In this document: positions 49,522-59,933 of the stretch, one piece after another
How positions within the stretch are numbered: the stretch's first letter is position 1
Layout: every line of letters begins with the position of its first letter
DNA from: Buchnera aphidicola (Melaphis rhois)
GTDB lineage: Bacteria; Pseudomonadota; Gammaproteobacteria; Enterobacterales; Enterobacteriaceae
Direction of reading: 5' to 3'
Length of the DNA: 64,000 bases
NCBI RefSeq assembly: GCF_005080745.1
Contig: NZ_CP033004.1
Span: forward strand, 195,708 to 259,707
Program-made: the position numbers and the translations under genes
The notes under the pieces: model-generated
Database searches by the model: none
Seen by the model: the letters and a program-made list of their open reading frames with translations, nothing else
Told to the model about the DNA's origin: nothing

Positions 49522-50570
49522 TTATATAAAATATGTTTTTAAAATATTATCTTTTAAAAAAAGTCGAAATTGAGGTGATATCCAAGTAAATAAGACAGAT
49601 TTGTGTTTTTTTATCAAACACACAGCTAATTTTTCTTTAATAGCTAATTTTTTAGCTCGGTTAAAACCTAATATCATTAATCCTGTATCCCATGCATCTG
49701 ATTCTAACGCTGATTTTGTAATTACGCTAACAGAGATTAGGTTAGTTGTAATAGGATTACCTGTTATAGGATTAATGATATGTGTAATTTTTTTTCCTTC
49801 TAGATAAAAATAATTTCTATAAGTTCCTGAAGTACTAATAGCATTATTTTTAAGTTTAACGATGGTATGTATTTTAGTTATTTTATCTGTTGGTTCTTGA
49901 ATAGCTATCATTTTAGGATTAGAGAATTTATTTTTAATATGTGTAACTATTGCTCCTCCAACAGAGATAGTAAAATCTTGTATTTTATATTTTTTTAGTA
50001 ATTCTCCTAGATGGTCTGCAATGAAACCCTCTCCTAGTGTAGATAGATCTAATATTGTGTCCTTGATATTTTTTTTTAAATAATATTTTTTATGTTGTTT
50101 AATAAGTTGTATATGTTTCAGTCCTGTTAATGAAAGAGCGTGTTTGATTTGTTTCGGTGTTGGAATACTTCTTGGAATCATTTTTGGCCCAAATCCCCAT
50201 AAATTTACTAATGTTCCTACAGTTATATCTAATGCATTAAATGTTTTTTTTCCTATCAATAAAGCTACTGACACTATTTTTGCTAAATTTTTATCAATAC
50301 GTTGAGGTTTAGTGCTTTTATAGTTATTAAATTTTGAAATATCCGAACTGTTTTCCCAAAAAGATAATTTTTTGTTATCTTCATAAATTTGTTGTTCGAT
50401 TGCTTTTATTAAAATATTTTTATTCGTATATTCATTAACAAAATTTATTTTCCATATTGTACCCATAGTTATTCCAGATAAATAAACTGTTTTAATTTGT
50501 TTTGTTTTATATAAGTGTATATACAATATTACAAATAAAAAAAAAATGCGCGTTTATATAATGTTTTCAC
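49522..50570 (-). CDS. apbE: FAD:protein FMN transferase ApbE, membrane anchor behind a poly(T) frame break
   Basis: Transfers FMN from FAD onto threonine of proteins such as RnfG/NqrC. GITMGTIWKI, the LSTLGEGFIADHLGELL region, ISTSGTYRNYF, THIINPITGNPI and the metal site SDAWDTGLMILG are conserved. The open frame starts at a TTG (50526). One more T in the coding run 50546-50537 (T10) connects to a GTG at 50570 preceded by AGAGG, giving MKTLYKRAFFFLFVILYIHL, a hydrophobic export segment. There is no lipobox Cys as in E. coli ApbE. The repaired protein would have about 349 residues (E. coli 351). Confidence 0.86.
50537..50546 (-). repeat. T10 run (coding strand) near the apbE start
   Basis: Plus strand A10. 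Eleven would join the GTG at 50570 and a hydrophobic segment to the ApbE frame. Confidence 0.65.
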
Positions 50571-50995
50571 TTTACCTCTATACTTCTTATAATAAGATAT
50601 TAATATATATTATTTATTCGAATAACATGTTTTAAAAAATGAAATAAGTTAAATTAATAAATATGTATTTTTCTAATAATTATAATTTAAAATTTTAAGA
50701 TGTTAGCATATATAAAATTTTGTTTTTATACTGCTGTGAATTTTAGTTCATTAAAATTATATGTTGTATTATTATTTTAAATTATAATAAGAATATACTT
50801 ATTTTTAAAATATAATATAAGTTTCGTTTTTTATTTCATACTTATATTATACGTTTTATATGCATATAAAAAATTATATAGTTAAAGGGGTAAACTTAAT
50901 AATTTTTTATTAATAAATTACTTAATTAAATAAGTTAAAACAGTAATTCAATCGTTGTTTATAATAGTTAATTTTAGTTTGATAATGAGAAAAAA
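50571..50995. other. Divergent spacer apbE/htrA
   Basis: 425 bp between divergent genes with no gene visible. It must hold the apbE and htrA promoters. I do not find a convincing heat-shock (sigma-32) promoter. Confidence 0.45.
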
Positions 50996-52435
50996 ATGAA
51001 AACTATGATATTAATATTAAGGAAAATAATACCTATATTTGTTCTTGTGTTACTAAGTTTAGGTTTATCATGGAGCAAATCAACATCTACTAGTGATGTT
51101 ATGCGTTCAGAATCTATGAGTTCTAGTTTGGCGCCAATGCTAGAACAAGTAATGCCTTCTGTGGTCAGTATCAGTGTTGAAGGTAATACTGTTCGACATT
51201 CTTATTTACCTCATCAATTTCATCCATTTTTTGGAGATGCTTCCCCATTGTGTCAAAAAGAGTCTCCATTGAAAGAATCACCGTTATGTCAAAAAAAATT
51301 TAATAAAAGTTCTAATCAAGAAAAATTTTATGCATTAGGGTCAGGAGTGATTATCAACGCCAGAAAAGGATATGTAGTAACTAATAATCATGTTATTGAT
51401 CATGCGAATAAAATTCAAGTTCAGTTAAGTAACGGGAGCAAATATAGCGCCAAAATAATTGGTAGAGATGCGCGTTTTGATATTGCTTTAATTCAGCTAA
51501 ATGAAATTAAAAATTTAAAGGAAATAAAAGTATCTGATTCTAATTCATTGAGAGTAGGAGATTATGTTATTGCTATTGGTAATCCATATGGATTAGGAGA
51601 AACTGTTACTTCTGGAATTATTTCTGCTTTAAACCGTAGTGGTTTAAATATTGAGCGTTATGAAAATTTTATTCAAACTGATGCAGCCATTAATCGAGGA
51701 AATTCTGGAGGAGCATTAATTAATTTAAAAGGAGAATTGATAGGAATCAATACTGCCATTTTAGCTCCAGATGGCGGAAATATTGGAATAGGTTTTGCTA
51801 TTCCAGTGAATATAGTTAAAAGTTTAACTAATCAAATGATAGTTTATGGACAAGTTTATCGTAATGAATTAGGTGTTATAGGATCAGAGTTAAATTCTGA
51901 TTTAGCCAAGGTTATGAAACTCAATATAAGCAGAGGGGCTTTTATCAGTCGTGTTTTATTAAAGTCGTCAGCTGACGTTGCAGGAATAAAACCAGGAGAT
52001 GTAATTATTTCTTTAAACAAGAAGCCTATTTTTAGTTTTTTAGCATTACGTGCTGAAATAGCGTCTTTACCAGTGAATACTAAAATGGAGTTAGGTTTAT
52101 TGCGGGACGGAATTTTTCAATCTGTGATAGTAGAATTAAAACCACGTATAAAAAACAAGATTGATTCTGTTACTTTACATGCTTCTCTTGGAGGTGCTGA
52201 AGTAAGTGATTTTTATGTAAATGGACAAAAAAAAGGAATTTATGTTGATAATGTTAAGAAAAATACAAATGCGTTTCGAATTGGTTTAAGAAAAAATGAT
52301 ATTATTATTGATATTAATAAGCATTTTGTACCGTCTTTAGATAGTTTTCGAATATTACTTCGAACAAAACCAGAAGTATTAGTTTTTCATGTTAAACGTG
52401 GAAGTGAAATGATATATTTAGTTATGCAAGACTAA
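50996..52435 (+). CDS. htrA: Periplasmic serine protease DegP/HtrA
   Basis: Periplasmic protease-chaperone, 479 residues (E. coli DegP 474). The signal peptide (1 to about 26, hydrophobic IIPIFVLVLLSLGLSW) is clear. The catalytic triad is His in VVTNNHVIDHA, Asp in RDARFDIALIQL and Ser in GNSGGALINLKGE; two PDZ domains follow. A Q-loop-like insert (about 75-105) contains cysteines and the repeated SPLCQKE pattern. A terminator-like hairpin follows the gene. Confidence 0.95.
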   Translation: MKTMILILRKIIPIFVLVLLSLGLSWSKSTSTSDVMRSESMSSSLAPMLEQVMPSVVSISVEGNTVRHSYLPHQFHPFFGDASPLCQKESPLKESPLCQKKFNKSSNQEKFYALGSGVIINARKGYVVTNNHVIDHANKIQVQLSNGSKYSAKIIGRDARFDIALIQLNEIKNLKEIKVSDSNSLRVGDYVIAIGNPYGLGETVTSGIISALNRSGLNIERYENFIQTDAAINRGNSGGALINLKGELIGINTAILAPDGGNIGIGFAIPVNIVKSLTNQMIVYGQVYRNELGVIGSELNSDLAKVMKLNISRGAFISRVLLKSSADVAGIKPGDVIISLNKKPIFSFLALRAEIASLPVNTKMELGLLRDGIFQSVIVELKPRIKNKIDSVTLHASLGGAEVSDFYVNGQKKGIYVDNVKKNTNAFRIGLRKNDIIIDINKHFVPSLDSFRILLRTKPEVLVFHVKRGSEMIYLVMQD

Positions 52436-52442
52436 AGTTTAA

Positions 52443-52485
52443 CCTACCTAGAAAATAGTAAAGATGTCTTTTATTTTTAGGTAGG
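52443..52485 (+). terminator. Hairpin after htrA
   Basis: CCTACCTA (52443-52450) and TAGGTAGG (52478-52485) form an 8-bp stem with a 27-base loop, eight bases after the htrA stop, followed by ATTTT. It lies between convergent htrA and dapD. Confidence 0.5.
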
Positions 52486-52549
52486 ATTTTAAATTTATGT
52501 AATCTTAAGTATACTATGTAATAACTTAAGAAAGTTGCTTTAAATAATA

Positions 52550-53374
52550 TTAATCTATATTTCTCAAAATCTCATTAATTTTTATTTTACTTAATGTTTT
52601 TTCGTCTACTTTTTTAACAATAATAGCGCAATATAGATTATGATCTCTGTTTTTAGATGGTAAGCTTCCAGGAACTACTACGGATCCTTTTGGAATTTTA
52701 CCATAAGAAACCGTTTTACTATTTCTGTCATAAATTTTAGTACTTCTACCAATGTATACACCCATAGAAATAACTGAACCGGATTCAATTATTATTCCTT
52801 CGACGATTTCTGATCGAGCTCCGATAAAGCAATTATCTTCAACAATTGTCGGGTTGTTTTGTAATGGTTCTAATACACCTCCTATTCCTACTCCACCGGA
52901 TAAGTGAACATTTTTTCCTATTTGGGCACAGGATCCAACAGTTGCCCATGTATCTATCATTGTTCCTGTATCAATATATGCTCCTATATTTATAAAAGAA
53001 GGCATTAATATCGTGTTTTTCCCAATAAATGAACCATATCGAATTGATGCTGGAGGAACTATTCTTATTGCGTCTTTAATAAAATGTTGTTCTTGATATT
53101 TTGAATACTTTAGTTTTATTTTGTCATAATATTTCATATCATGACTTTTTATAACAGTATTTTGTTGAACATAGAAGTACAATAAAATTGCTTGTTTTAT
53201 CCATTGGTGAGTTACCCATTGTCCTTGTATTTTTTCTGAAACTCTTAATACTCCTTGGTTTAGCATGTCTATTACTTGATTAATGGCATTAGATATATTT
53301 ATATCTAGGTTTCTAAAATTTATGTTATTTTTATTTTCAAATGTATTTTGAATTATTTTTTGTAAGCTTTCCAT
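52550..53374 (-). CDS. dapD: Tetrahydrodipicolinate N-succinyltransferase
   Basis: Step of the succinylase route to meso-DAP and lysine; 274 residues, equal to E. coli. N-terminal [15 protein letters not shown] and [17 protein letters not shown] are conserved; the C-terminal half is a left-handed beta helix of hexapeptide repeats ([49 protein letters not shown]). It supplies both the lysine for the host and the DAP used by MurE. Confidence 0.97.
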   Translation of the reverse strand: MESLQKIIQNTFENKNNINFRNLDINISNAINQVIDMLNQGVLRVSEKIQGQWVTHQWIKQAILLYFYVQQNTVIKSHDMKYYDKIKLKYSKYQEQHFIKDAIRIVPPASIRYGSFIGKNTILMPSFINIGAYIDTGTMIDTWATVGSCAQIGKNVHLSGGVGIGGVLEPLQNNPTIVEDNCFIGARSEIVEGIIIESGSVISMGVYIGRSTKIYDRNSKTVSYGKIPKGSVVVPGSLPSKNRDHNLYCAIIVKKVDEKTLSKIKINEILRNID

Positions 53375-53475
53375 ATCTTTTTTAATTTTATTTGTGTGTT
53401 TAATATAGTTGAAATATTTTATTAATAAATTTATTATAGGGTTTTTTATAGTAACATGTAAATTTTTATGTAAGA

Positions 53476-54276
53476 TTAGTAGGAATTACATAATATTCTT
53501 GGTATTGTTTCTCCTTTTTGTATTGTTAATACTTCGCATCCCTTTTCGTTGACTAAAATAGTGTGTTCATATTGAGCGGATAAGCTATGGTCTTTCGTTT
53601 TTATCGTCCATCCATCATTCATACACTTTACCTCACATTTACCAGCATTTATCATAGGTTCTATTGTGAATGTCATTCCGGATCGCAATTGTATTTGTTC
53701 GCTATTATAATAGTTGTGATGTAATATTTGTGGATCTTCATGAAATTTAGTACCAATGCCATGACCACAATATTCTCGTACTATAGAAAAGTTATGTTTT
53801 TCTACATATTTCTGTATGGTTTTTCCAATTTGATTAAGGTATATTCCTGGTTTAATTATATATAGTGATGAATATAAACTTTTTTTTGCTACTTCGCATA
53901 ACATTTTTCCTAATGGTGTAGGTTGTCCGACAAAAAACATTTTTGATGCATCACTATAGTATTTATTTTTGATGATTGCTACGTCAATATTCACAATATC
54001 TCCATTTTTTAATTTATTTTTATAGTTAGGAATACCATGACAAACAACATCGTTAACAGAAATACAAATAGATTTTGGAAATCCATTGTATCCTAAGCAA
54101 GCTGGTTTAGCTTTTTGTTTATTTATTATATGATTGTGACAAATATAATTTAGTTCTTCTGTAGATACATCTGGTTGAATGTATGTTTCAATCATTTCTA
54201 AAACTTCTGCTACGAGTTTACCTGCTACTCGCATTTTTTTTATTTCTTTTGTGTTTTTAATAGAAACGGTAGTCAT
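53476..54276 (-). CDS. map: Methionine aminopeptidase
   Basis: Removes initiator methionine; type I enzyme of 266 residues (E. coli 264). Metal ligands are visible: Asp in VNIDVAI, Asp in YYSDASKMF, His in [13 protein letters not shown], Glu in [10 protein letters not shown] and Glu in [11 protein letters not shown]. It diverges from rpsB as in E. coli. Confidence 0.97.
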   Translation of the reverse strand: MTTVSIKNTKEIKKMRVAGKLVAEVLEMIETYIQPDVSTEELNYICHNHIINKQKAKPACLGYNGFPKSICISVNDVVCHGIPNYKNKLKNGDIVNIDVAIIKNKYYSDASKMFFVGQPTPLGKMLCEVAKKSLYSSLYIIKPGIYLNQIGKTIQKYVEKHNFSIVREYCGHGIGTKFHEDPQILHHNYYNSEQIQLRSGMTFTIEPMINAGKCEVKCMNDGWTIKTKDHSLSAQYEHTILVNEKGCEVLTIQKGETIPRILCNSY

Positions 54277-54593
54277 TATTTTTCTTATACGCTAATTTTT
54301 GTATAAATTTAATTATAATTGTTTTTTAATAAAACAGATATTATTCCTTATCTATATTCTTTAACATAGTTAGATTTTATCTTTTTTAATTTTATTATTT
54401 ATTTATTTAAAACTATTTTGAATATGGTTCTTTATATATGTTATTTTATATGTTTAATTATATTGAAATACTTTTAAATTAATGTTTTATTTTATCAAGA
54501 TTACGGCTTTAAGCTTTACAAAATATTATTTGTACTAAATAAAACTTTTTATTTTATCTTAAGTTAATTTATATTTATTATTTCGGAGGTTGT
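54277..54593. other. Divergent spacer map/rpsB
   Basis: 317 bp, holding the rpsB leader and promoter. TTGAAA at 54463 and TTTATT at 54486 with 17-base spacing could be the rpsB promoter. The S2-binding leader known from E. coli cannot be confirmed by eye. Confidence 0.35.
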
Positions 54594-55280
54594 ATGTCGG
54601 TAGTATCAATGAAAGATATGATAAAAGCAGGTGTTCATTTTGGTCATCAAACTCGTTATTGGAATCCGAAAATGAGATATTTTATTTTTGGATCAAAGAG
54701 CAAAGTTCATATTATCAATTTAGAAATTACTCTTTCCATGTTTAAGATTGCTTTATCTGAATTAAAAAAAATTTCATTAAAAAAAGGTAAAATATTATTT
54801 GTTGGTACGAAAAAAGCAGCGAGAAAAGCAATTAAAGATTCAGCAATATCATGTGAGCAATTTTATGTTAATCATCGTTGGTTAGGTGGTATGTTAACAA
54901 ATTGGAAGACAGTACGTCAATCTATCAAGAGATTAAAAGATCTAGAATTACAATCTAAGGATGGTACTTTTAACAAATTAACAAAAAAAGAAGTATTATT
55001 GCGTATGCGTGAACTTTCTAAGTTAGAACATAGTTTAGGTGGAATTAAAAATATGGGTAGTTTACCTGATGCTTTATTTGTTATTGATGCAGAATATGAA
55101 AAAATAGCTATAAGAGAGGCGAATAATTTAGGAATTTCAGTATTTTCTATAGTAGATACTAACTCTGATCCTGATGGAGTAGATTTTATTATTCCTGGAA
55201 ATGATGATGCTATTAAAGCGATTAATTTGTATTTAAACGCTGTTTCTCAAACAATTTTAGGTAAATTACCCTCACATTAA
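54594..55280 (+). CDS. rpsB: 30S ribosomal protein S2
   Basis: S2 of the small subunit, 228 residues (E. coli 241). [37 protein letters not shown] and [20 protein letters not shown] are diagnostic. The short C-terminus lacks the acidic tail of E. coli. GGAGG lies five bases before the ATG. It is cotranscribed with tsf, 54 bp downstream. Confidence 0.98.
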   Translation: MSVVSMKDMIKAGVHFGHQTRYWNPKMRYFIFGSKSKVHIINLEITLSMFKIALSELKKISLKKGKILFVGTKKAARKAIKDSAISCEQFYVNHRWLGGMLTNWKTVRQSIKRLKDLELQSKDGTFNKLTKKEVLLRMRELSKLEHSLGGIKNMGSLPDALFVIDAEYEKIAIREANNLGISVFSIVDTNSDPDGVDFIIPGNDDAIKAINLYLNAVSQTILGKLPSH

Positions 55281-55334
55281 TTAACTAATATGATTTTAAT
55301 AATTATAATAATAAAACTTATATAAGGATATTTG

Positions 55335-56141
55335 ATGAAAGTAATCTCAGCACGTTTAATAAAGCAGTTACGTATTCAGACTGGAGCTGGAATAGTTGAT
55401 TGTAAAAACGCATTAATAGAAACGAAAGGGGATATAGATAAGTCTATTGATTTTTTAAGAAAACTTGGCAGGGTTAAGGCATTAAATAAACAATCATGTG
55501 TTACTTCTCATGGTTCTATATTTATTAGTGGTAATAAAAAGCGTTTTGCTATGTTAGAATTAAATTGTGAAACTGATTTCGTTTCAAAAGAACATAATTT
55601 TATTTCTTTTGGAAAAGATATAGTCAACAATGCAATTACTATAGAAAAAAATGATTATATTTCATTAAAAAAACTTTTCGAGGAAAAAAGAATTGATTTA
55701 ATCTCAAAAGTTAATGAAAATATTGTCATTCGTCGTATAGCAGTATTAAACGGAAATAATGTTAATAGTTATTTGCACCATAATCGCATTGGTGTATTAT
55801 TGAAAACCACATCATGTAATGATATGACATTAGTTAAAAATATTGCTATGCATATAGCTGCTAGTAAACCTGAATATTTAAGACCAGATTTGATTCCTAG
55901 TGATATTATAGAACGTGAGTATAATATACAATTAGAATTAGCTTCTAGATCTAAAAAATCTGAATTTATTATAGAAAAGATAGCAAAAGGTAGAATGACT
56001 AAATTCGCTAATGAACGATCGCTATTAGGACAAGCTTTTATTTTAAATCCTCATAAAACTGTTGGTGATATTATTATAGAAAATAATATTGATATAGTGT
56101 CGTTTGTTCGATTCGAAATAGGAGAGTTTATTTCGAATTAA
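55335..56141 (+). CDS. tsf: Elongation factor Ts
   Basis: Nucleotide exchange factor for EF-Tu. I chose the ATG at 55335 (AAGGAT upstream) over a TTG at 55332, giving 268 residues (E. coli 283). The TDFV motif is at ELNCETDFVSKEHNF; the N-terminal UBA-like domain includes LRIQTGAGIVDCKNAL. A hairpin terminator follows. The protein is somewhat shortened in its central subdomains. Confidence 0.96.
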   Translation: MKVISARLIKQLRIQTGAGIVDCKNALIETKGDIDKSIDFLRKLGRVKALNKQSCVTSHGSIFISGNKKRFAMLELNCETDFVSKEHNFISFGKDIVNNAITIEKNDYISLKKLFEEKRIDLISKVNENIVIRRIAVLNGNNVNSYLHHNRIGVLLKTTSCNDMTLVKNIAMHIAASKPEYLRPDLIPSDIIEREYNIQLELASRSKKSEFIIEKIAKGRMTKFANERSLLGQAFILNPHKTVGDIIIENNIDIVSFVRFEIGEFISN

Positions 56142-56193
56142 TCGCGTTAATTTTCAAATAATAATAATTGAAGTAGTAGTAAAATTGTTATTA

Positions 56194-56211
56194 AACCGCC
56201 AAATGGCGGTT
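56194..56211 (+). terminator. Terminator of the rpsB-tsf operon
   Basis: AACCGCC, loop AAAT, GGCGGTT: a perfect 7-bp G+C-rich stem 53 bases after tsf, followed by ATTATATCTTT. The T tract is poor but the stem is outstanding in this composition. Confidence 0.65.
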
Positions 56212-56291
56212 ATTATATCTTTAATTAGTGTATTTAATTTAGTGTATAAATATTATGTTTATATTTTATTTTTTAAATTTTGTTTTATTAA

Positions 56292-57041
56292 ATGAGCTAT
56301 ATATATGAAAAAAAAAATGATAGAGTATTTAAATTTAAACGTGTATTAATAAAATTAAGTGGTGAATCTTTACAGGGAAATAACCAATTTGGTATAGATG
56401 TAAATGAGTTAAATCGAATTATAAAAGAGATAAAAAATATTGTAAATCTAGGTATACAGGTAGGTATCGTCATTGGAGGGGGTAATATATTTCGAGGGGA
56501 TAAATTAGTTCAATTTGGGATTAATAGAGTTGTTTCTGATCATGTTGGTATGTTGTCTACTATTATTAATGGATTAATACTTCATGATGCTATGAATAAA
56601 AAAAATATTAAAACACATTTAATGTCTACGGTTCCAATTAAATCAGTATGTGCAATGTATCATTTTAAAAAAGCTATATCTTGGTTAAATAATCAACATG
56701 TAGTAATATTTTCTGGCGGGCTTGGAAATCCATGTTTTACTACAGATTCAGCTGCTTGTTTACGTGCAATAGAAATACAAGCTGATATTATTTTAAAAGG
56801 TACTAGAGTGAATGGTGTCTATTCTAGCGATCCTAAGAAAAATCTCAATTCAAAATTATATAAGAAAATTACTCATAATGAAGTATTAAATAAAGAATTA
56901 AAAGTAATGGATTTGTCTGCTTTTATATTAGCGCGAGATTATAAGTTACCTATTTGCATTTTTAATATATGTAATCCAGGAATTTTATATCGAATCGTAA
57001 TAGGAAATCAAGAGGGAACATTGATTCAATCATCATTTTGA
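56292..57041 (+). CDS. pyrH: UMP kinase
   Basis: Amino-acid-kinase-fold UMP kinase, 249 residues (E. coli 241), making UDP. VLIKLSGESLQG, GIVIGGGNIFRG, NRVVSDHVGMLSTIINGL, NPCFTTDSAACLRAIEI and VNGVYSSDPKKN are intact. A short lysine-rich N-terminal extension (MSYIYEKKNDR) accounts for the extra length. In the conserved order rpsB-tsf-pyrH-frr. Confidence 0.97.
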   Translation: MSYIYEKKNDRVFKFKRVLIKLSGESLQGNNQFGIDVNELNRIIKEIKNIVNLGIQVGIVIGGGNIFRGDKLVQFGINRVVSDHVGMLSTIINGLILHDAMNKKNIKTHLMSTVPIKSVCAMYHFKKAISWLNNQHVVIFSGGLGNPCFTTDSAACLRAIEIQADIILKGTRVNGVYSSDPKKNLNSKLYKKITHNEVLNKELKVMDLSAFILARDYKLPICIFNICNPGILYRIVIGNQEGTLIQSSF

Positions 57042-57154
57042 TAAAATCTTTGAAAGATTTATAGATGTTTATTATTTTAAATTATATATTTAATATTATA
57101 TAATATATTTTGTGTATCAATATTTGTAAACAAAAAATTGTAAGGAGGCTTGTT

Positions 57155-57712
57155 ATGGTAAAAAAAATCATAACATTTACAGAATCCAAAATGAATGATT
57201 GTATTGAATTATTTATAAATCATCTTAGTACATTACGAACAGAAAGAGCATCTCCTTCAATTTTAAATTCTATTTATGTTGATTATCTTGGAAATAAAGT
57301 TAAATTATGTAAATTATCAAATATAGTTGTAGAAAATTTTAATACTTTGAAAATTAATTTGTTTGACGTTTCTATTAAAAAAAACGTTGAAAAAGCTATT
57401 GCAAATTCTGATCTTAATATTAATCCTATTTCTGTAGGAAATACTTTAAAGATAATACTTCCTAATTTAACAGAAGAACGAAGAAAAAATTATGTAAAAT
57501 TAGCAAGAAATATGGCAGAACAAGGTCGAATTAGTATTCGTAATATTCGTCGTGATTCTAATGAAAAAATAAAACGTATTTTAAAAGATAAACTCATTAG
57601 CAACGATGTAGAGCGAAATTTACAAAGTAAAATACAAAATCTAACCGATAAATATATAAAAAAAATAAATCATATTTTAGATAAAAAAGATAAAGATCTT
57701 ATGAAGATATAA
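57155..57712 (+). CDS. frr: Ribosome recycling factor
   Basis: Splits post-termination ribosomes with EF-G; 185 residues, equal to E. coli. The start at 57155 is fixed by a strong AAGGAGG seven bases upstream, although the frame is open from 57110. LSTLRTERASPSILNSI, LKINLFDVSIKKNVEKAI and NIRRDSNEKIKRILKD are conserved. Confidence 0.97.
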   Translation: MVKKIITFTESKMNDCIELFINHLSTLRTERASPSILNSIYVDYLGNKVKLCKLSNIVVENFNTLKINLFDVSIKKNVEKAIANSDLNINPISVGNTLKIILPNLTEERRKNYVKLARNMAEQGRISIRNIRRDSNEKIKRILKDKLISNDVERNLQSKIQNLTDKYIKKINHILDKKDKDLMKI

Positions 57713-57843
57713 TAGATCACATATCTATGTTTGTAAAAAATTTTAATTTGAGTTAAAACAAAATCAGAGATATTTTATTATAAAATAATGTAAAATTTTT
57801 GTTATTAAATTTGTGACATTATCGTATAGCTTGGAAAATAGTC

Positions 57844-59040
57844 GTGAAAAGATTAACTATTTTAGGTTCTACAGGATCAATTGGAATTAATACTTTATTA
57901 ATTGTTCATAAATATCCTAAGTTATTCAAAATTGTTGCTTTGTCTGCAAACAAAAACATTAAAGTAATGTTGCGGCAATGTGAACTTTTTTCTCCTGAAT
58001 GGGTATCATTAAAAAATATAAACGCTGCTAAAGAATTAATGATTCAACTTAAAAAAAGAAACATCACAACTCGAGTACTTTCAGGTGATCACTCTGCATG
58101 TAAGTTAGCTAGTTTAGAATCAGTAGATTATGTTATTTCTGCTATTGCAGGTGCTGCAGGTTTTATGCCTACATTATATGCAATTCAATCTGGTAAAACG
58201 ATATTGTTAGCAAATAAAGAATCGCTTGTTATTGGTAATGATTTATTAATGAAAGAGGTAAGATCAAATAATGCGTTATTATTACCAATTGATAGTGAAC
58301 ATAGCGCAATATTTCAGAGTTTGCCTATTCATATTCAAAAAAAAATAGGATTAATTAAACTTAGTAAGAATGGAATTAAATCTATGATTTTAACAGGATC
58401 TGGTGGACCATTTTTAAATTTTCCATTGAAACAGTTTCATACTATTACCCCTAGTCAAGCTTGTATGCATCCAAATTGGTCTATGGGAAAAAAAATCTCG
58501 GTTGACTCTGCTACTATGATGAATAAAGGATTTGAATATATTGAAGCAAAGCTATTATTTCATGCTTCTGATATTGAAATAGAATTAGTTGTTCATCCTC
58601 AATCTATTATACATTCTATGGTTAGATATATTGACGGTAGCATAATTGCAAACTTGTCAATTAATGATATTAAAATTTCTATTTTGTATGCACTGTTTTG
58701 GCCAGATCGTATTAATTTTAATTTACCTCATTTAGACTTTTTTAAGATTAAAAAATTGTCTTTTTTGAAACCGAACTTTAAAAAATATCCATGTTTAAAT
58801 TTGGCTCTTAATGCATTTTCTAGCGGGCATTCTTCTATGGTAATATTAAATTCCGCTAATGAAGTAGCTGTTTCTGCATTTTTAAATTCTCAAATCAAAT
58901 TTACCGATATTTATAGAGTTATTGATTTTGCTTTGAGTTCATTGTCTTATTCTAATCCTATAATATTCAGAGATATATTAGAAATTGATAAAATCGTTCG
59001 AATTAAAACGAAAAAATTTATTTCAAATTTTATTAAGTAA
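57844..59040 (+). CDS. dxr: 1-deoxy-D-xylulose 5-phosphate reductoisomerase
   Basis: Second enzyme of the MEP isoprenoid pathway, 398 residues (equal to E. coli). The start is a GTG at 57844 giving MKRLTILGSTGSIGINTL, the NADPH motif. LANKESLVIG, PIDSEHSAIFQ, TGSGGPF and HPNWSMGKKISVDSATMMNKG carry the metal and substrate ligands. With uppS next to it, the gene feeds undecaprenyl phosphate for lipid II. Confidence 0.97.
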   Translation: MKRLTILGSTGSIGINTLLIVHKYPKLFKIVALSANKNIKVMLRQCELFSPEWVSLKNINAAKELMIQLKKRNITTRVLSGDHSACKLASLESVDYVISAIAGAAGFMPTLYAIQSGKTILLANKESLVIGNDLLMKEVRSNNALLLPIDSEHSAIFQSLPIHIQKKIGLIKLSKNGIKSMILTGSGGPFLNFPLKQFHTITPSQACMHPNWSMGKKISVDSATMMNKGFEYIEAKLLFHASDIEIELVVHPQSIIHSMVRYIDGSIIANLSINDIKISILYALFWPDRINFNLPHLDFFKIKKLSFLKPNFKKYPCLNLALNAFSSGHSSMVILNSANEVAVSAFLNSQIKFTDIYRVIDFALSSLSYSNPIIFRDILEIDKIVRIKTKKFISNFIK

Positions 59041-59082
59041 AATATAAAATTAATTAATGAAATAAGGTAAAATATAAAGCTT

Positions 59083-59826
59083 ATGTTATTAAAAAAATTA
59101 TTAATTCTCAATCAAAATTATAGCAAATCTTTACCTAAACATGTAGCCATAATAATGGATGGAAATGGAAGATGGGCTAATAGAAGAGGAGAAGAGCGTA
59201 TTTTTGGTCATCAAGCAGGATTGAGAACAATTAGACGCGTGGTTTCTTTTTCACTTTTCTATAAGTTTAAGATTCTTACTTTATATGCATTCAGTAGTGA
59301 AAATTGGAAACGTCCGTTATTAGAAATAATGGTACTAATGGAATTGTTTTTTTTTAGTTTGCATAGTGAAGTTAATAATTTGAATAAAAAAAACATTTGC
59401 TTAAAGGTAATTGGAGATACTACAAAATTTAGTTCTTCTTTAAGAAAACAAATTAAAATTGTAGAAAAGTTAACAGTCAATAATGATGGTCTCATATTAA
59501 ATATTGCGGCAAACTATGGAGGTAAATGGGATATTGTTGAAGCAATAAAGAAAATTGTCAAAAGAGTAAAAAATTGTTATTTGTCAATTGACAATATTAC
59601 TGAATACACTGTTTCAAAAAATTTATCTACTAAACATTGTATTCCTATAGATTTAGTGATTAGAACTGGGGGTGAATTTCGACTAAGTAATTTTTGTATT
59701 TGGCAAATTGCATATTCAGAATTATATTTTACTAATGTGCTTTGGCCTGATTTTAATAGAAGTGTTTTTGAAAAGGCAATTTTTTCTTTTATCAATAGAA
59801 AACGACGTTTTGGTTCCATAGATTAA
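59083..59826 (+). CDS. uppS: Undecaprenyl diphosphate synthase
   Basis: cis-prenyltransferase that makes the C55 carrier for cell wall synthesis; 247 residues (E. coli 253). The catalytic Asp is in HVAIIMDGNGRWANRRG, followed by LTLYAFSSENWKRP and VIRTGGEFRLSNFCIWQIAY. In E. coli cdsA, rseP, bamA, skp and lpxD lie between uppS and fabZ; none is here. Its retention fits a live lipid II pathway. Confidence 0.97.
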   Translation: MLLKKLLILNQNYSKSLPKHVAIIMDGNGRWANRRGEERIFGHQAGLRTIRRVVSFSLFYKFKILTLYAFSSENWKRPLLEIMVLMELFFFSLHSEVNNLNKKNICLKVIGDTTKFSSSLRKQIKIVEKLTVNNDGLILNIAANYGGKWDIVEAIKKIVKRVKNCYLSIDNITEYTVSKNLSTKHCIPIDLVIRTGGEFRLSNFCIWQIAYSELYFTNVLWPDFNRSVFEKAIFSFINRKRRFGSID

Positions 59827-59933
59827 TAATATTTATACTAGTAAGTATAAACTATTTTTTTTAAGTTACTATTTTATAAATTTTTTTTATTATAGCAACA
59901 TTTTCGTTGTATTAATATTGTTTGGTTTATTAA

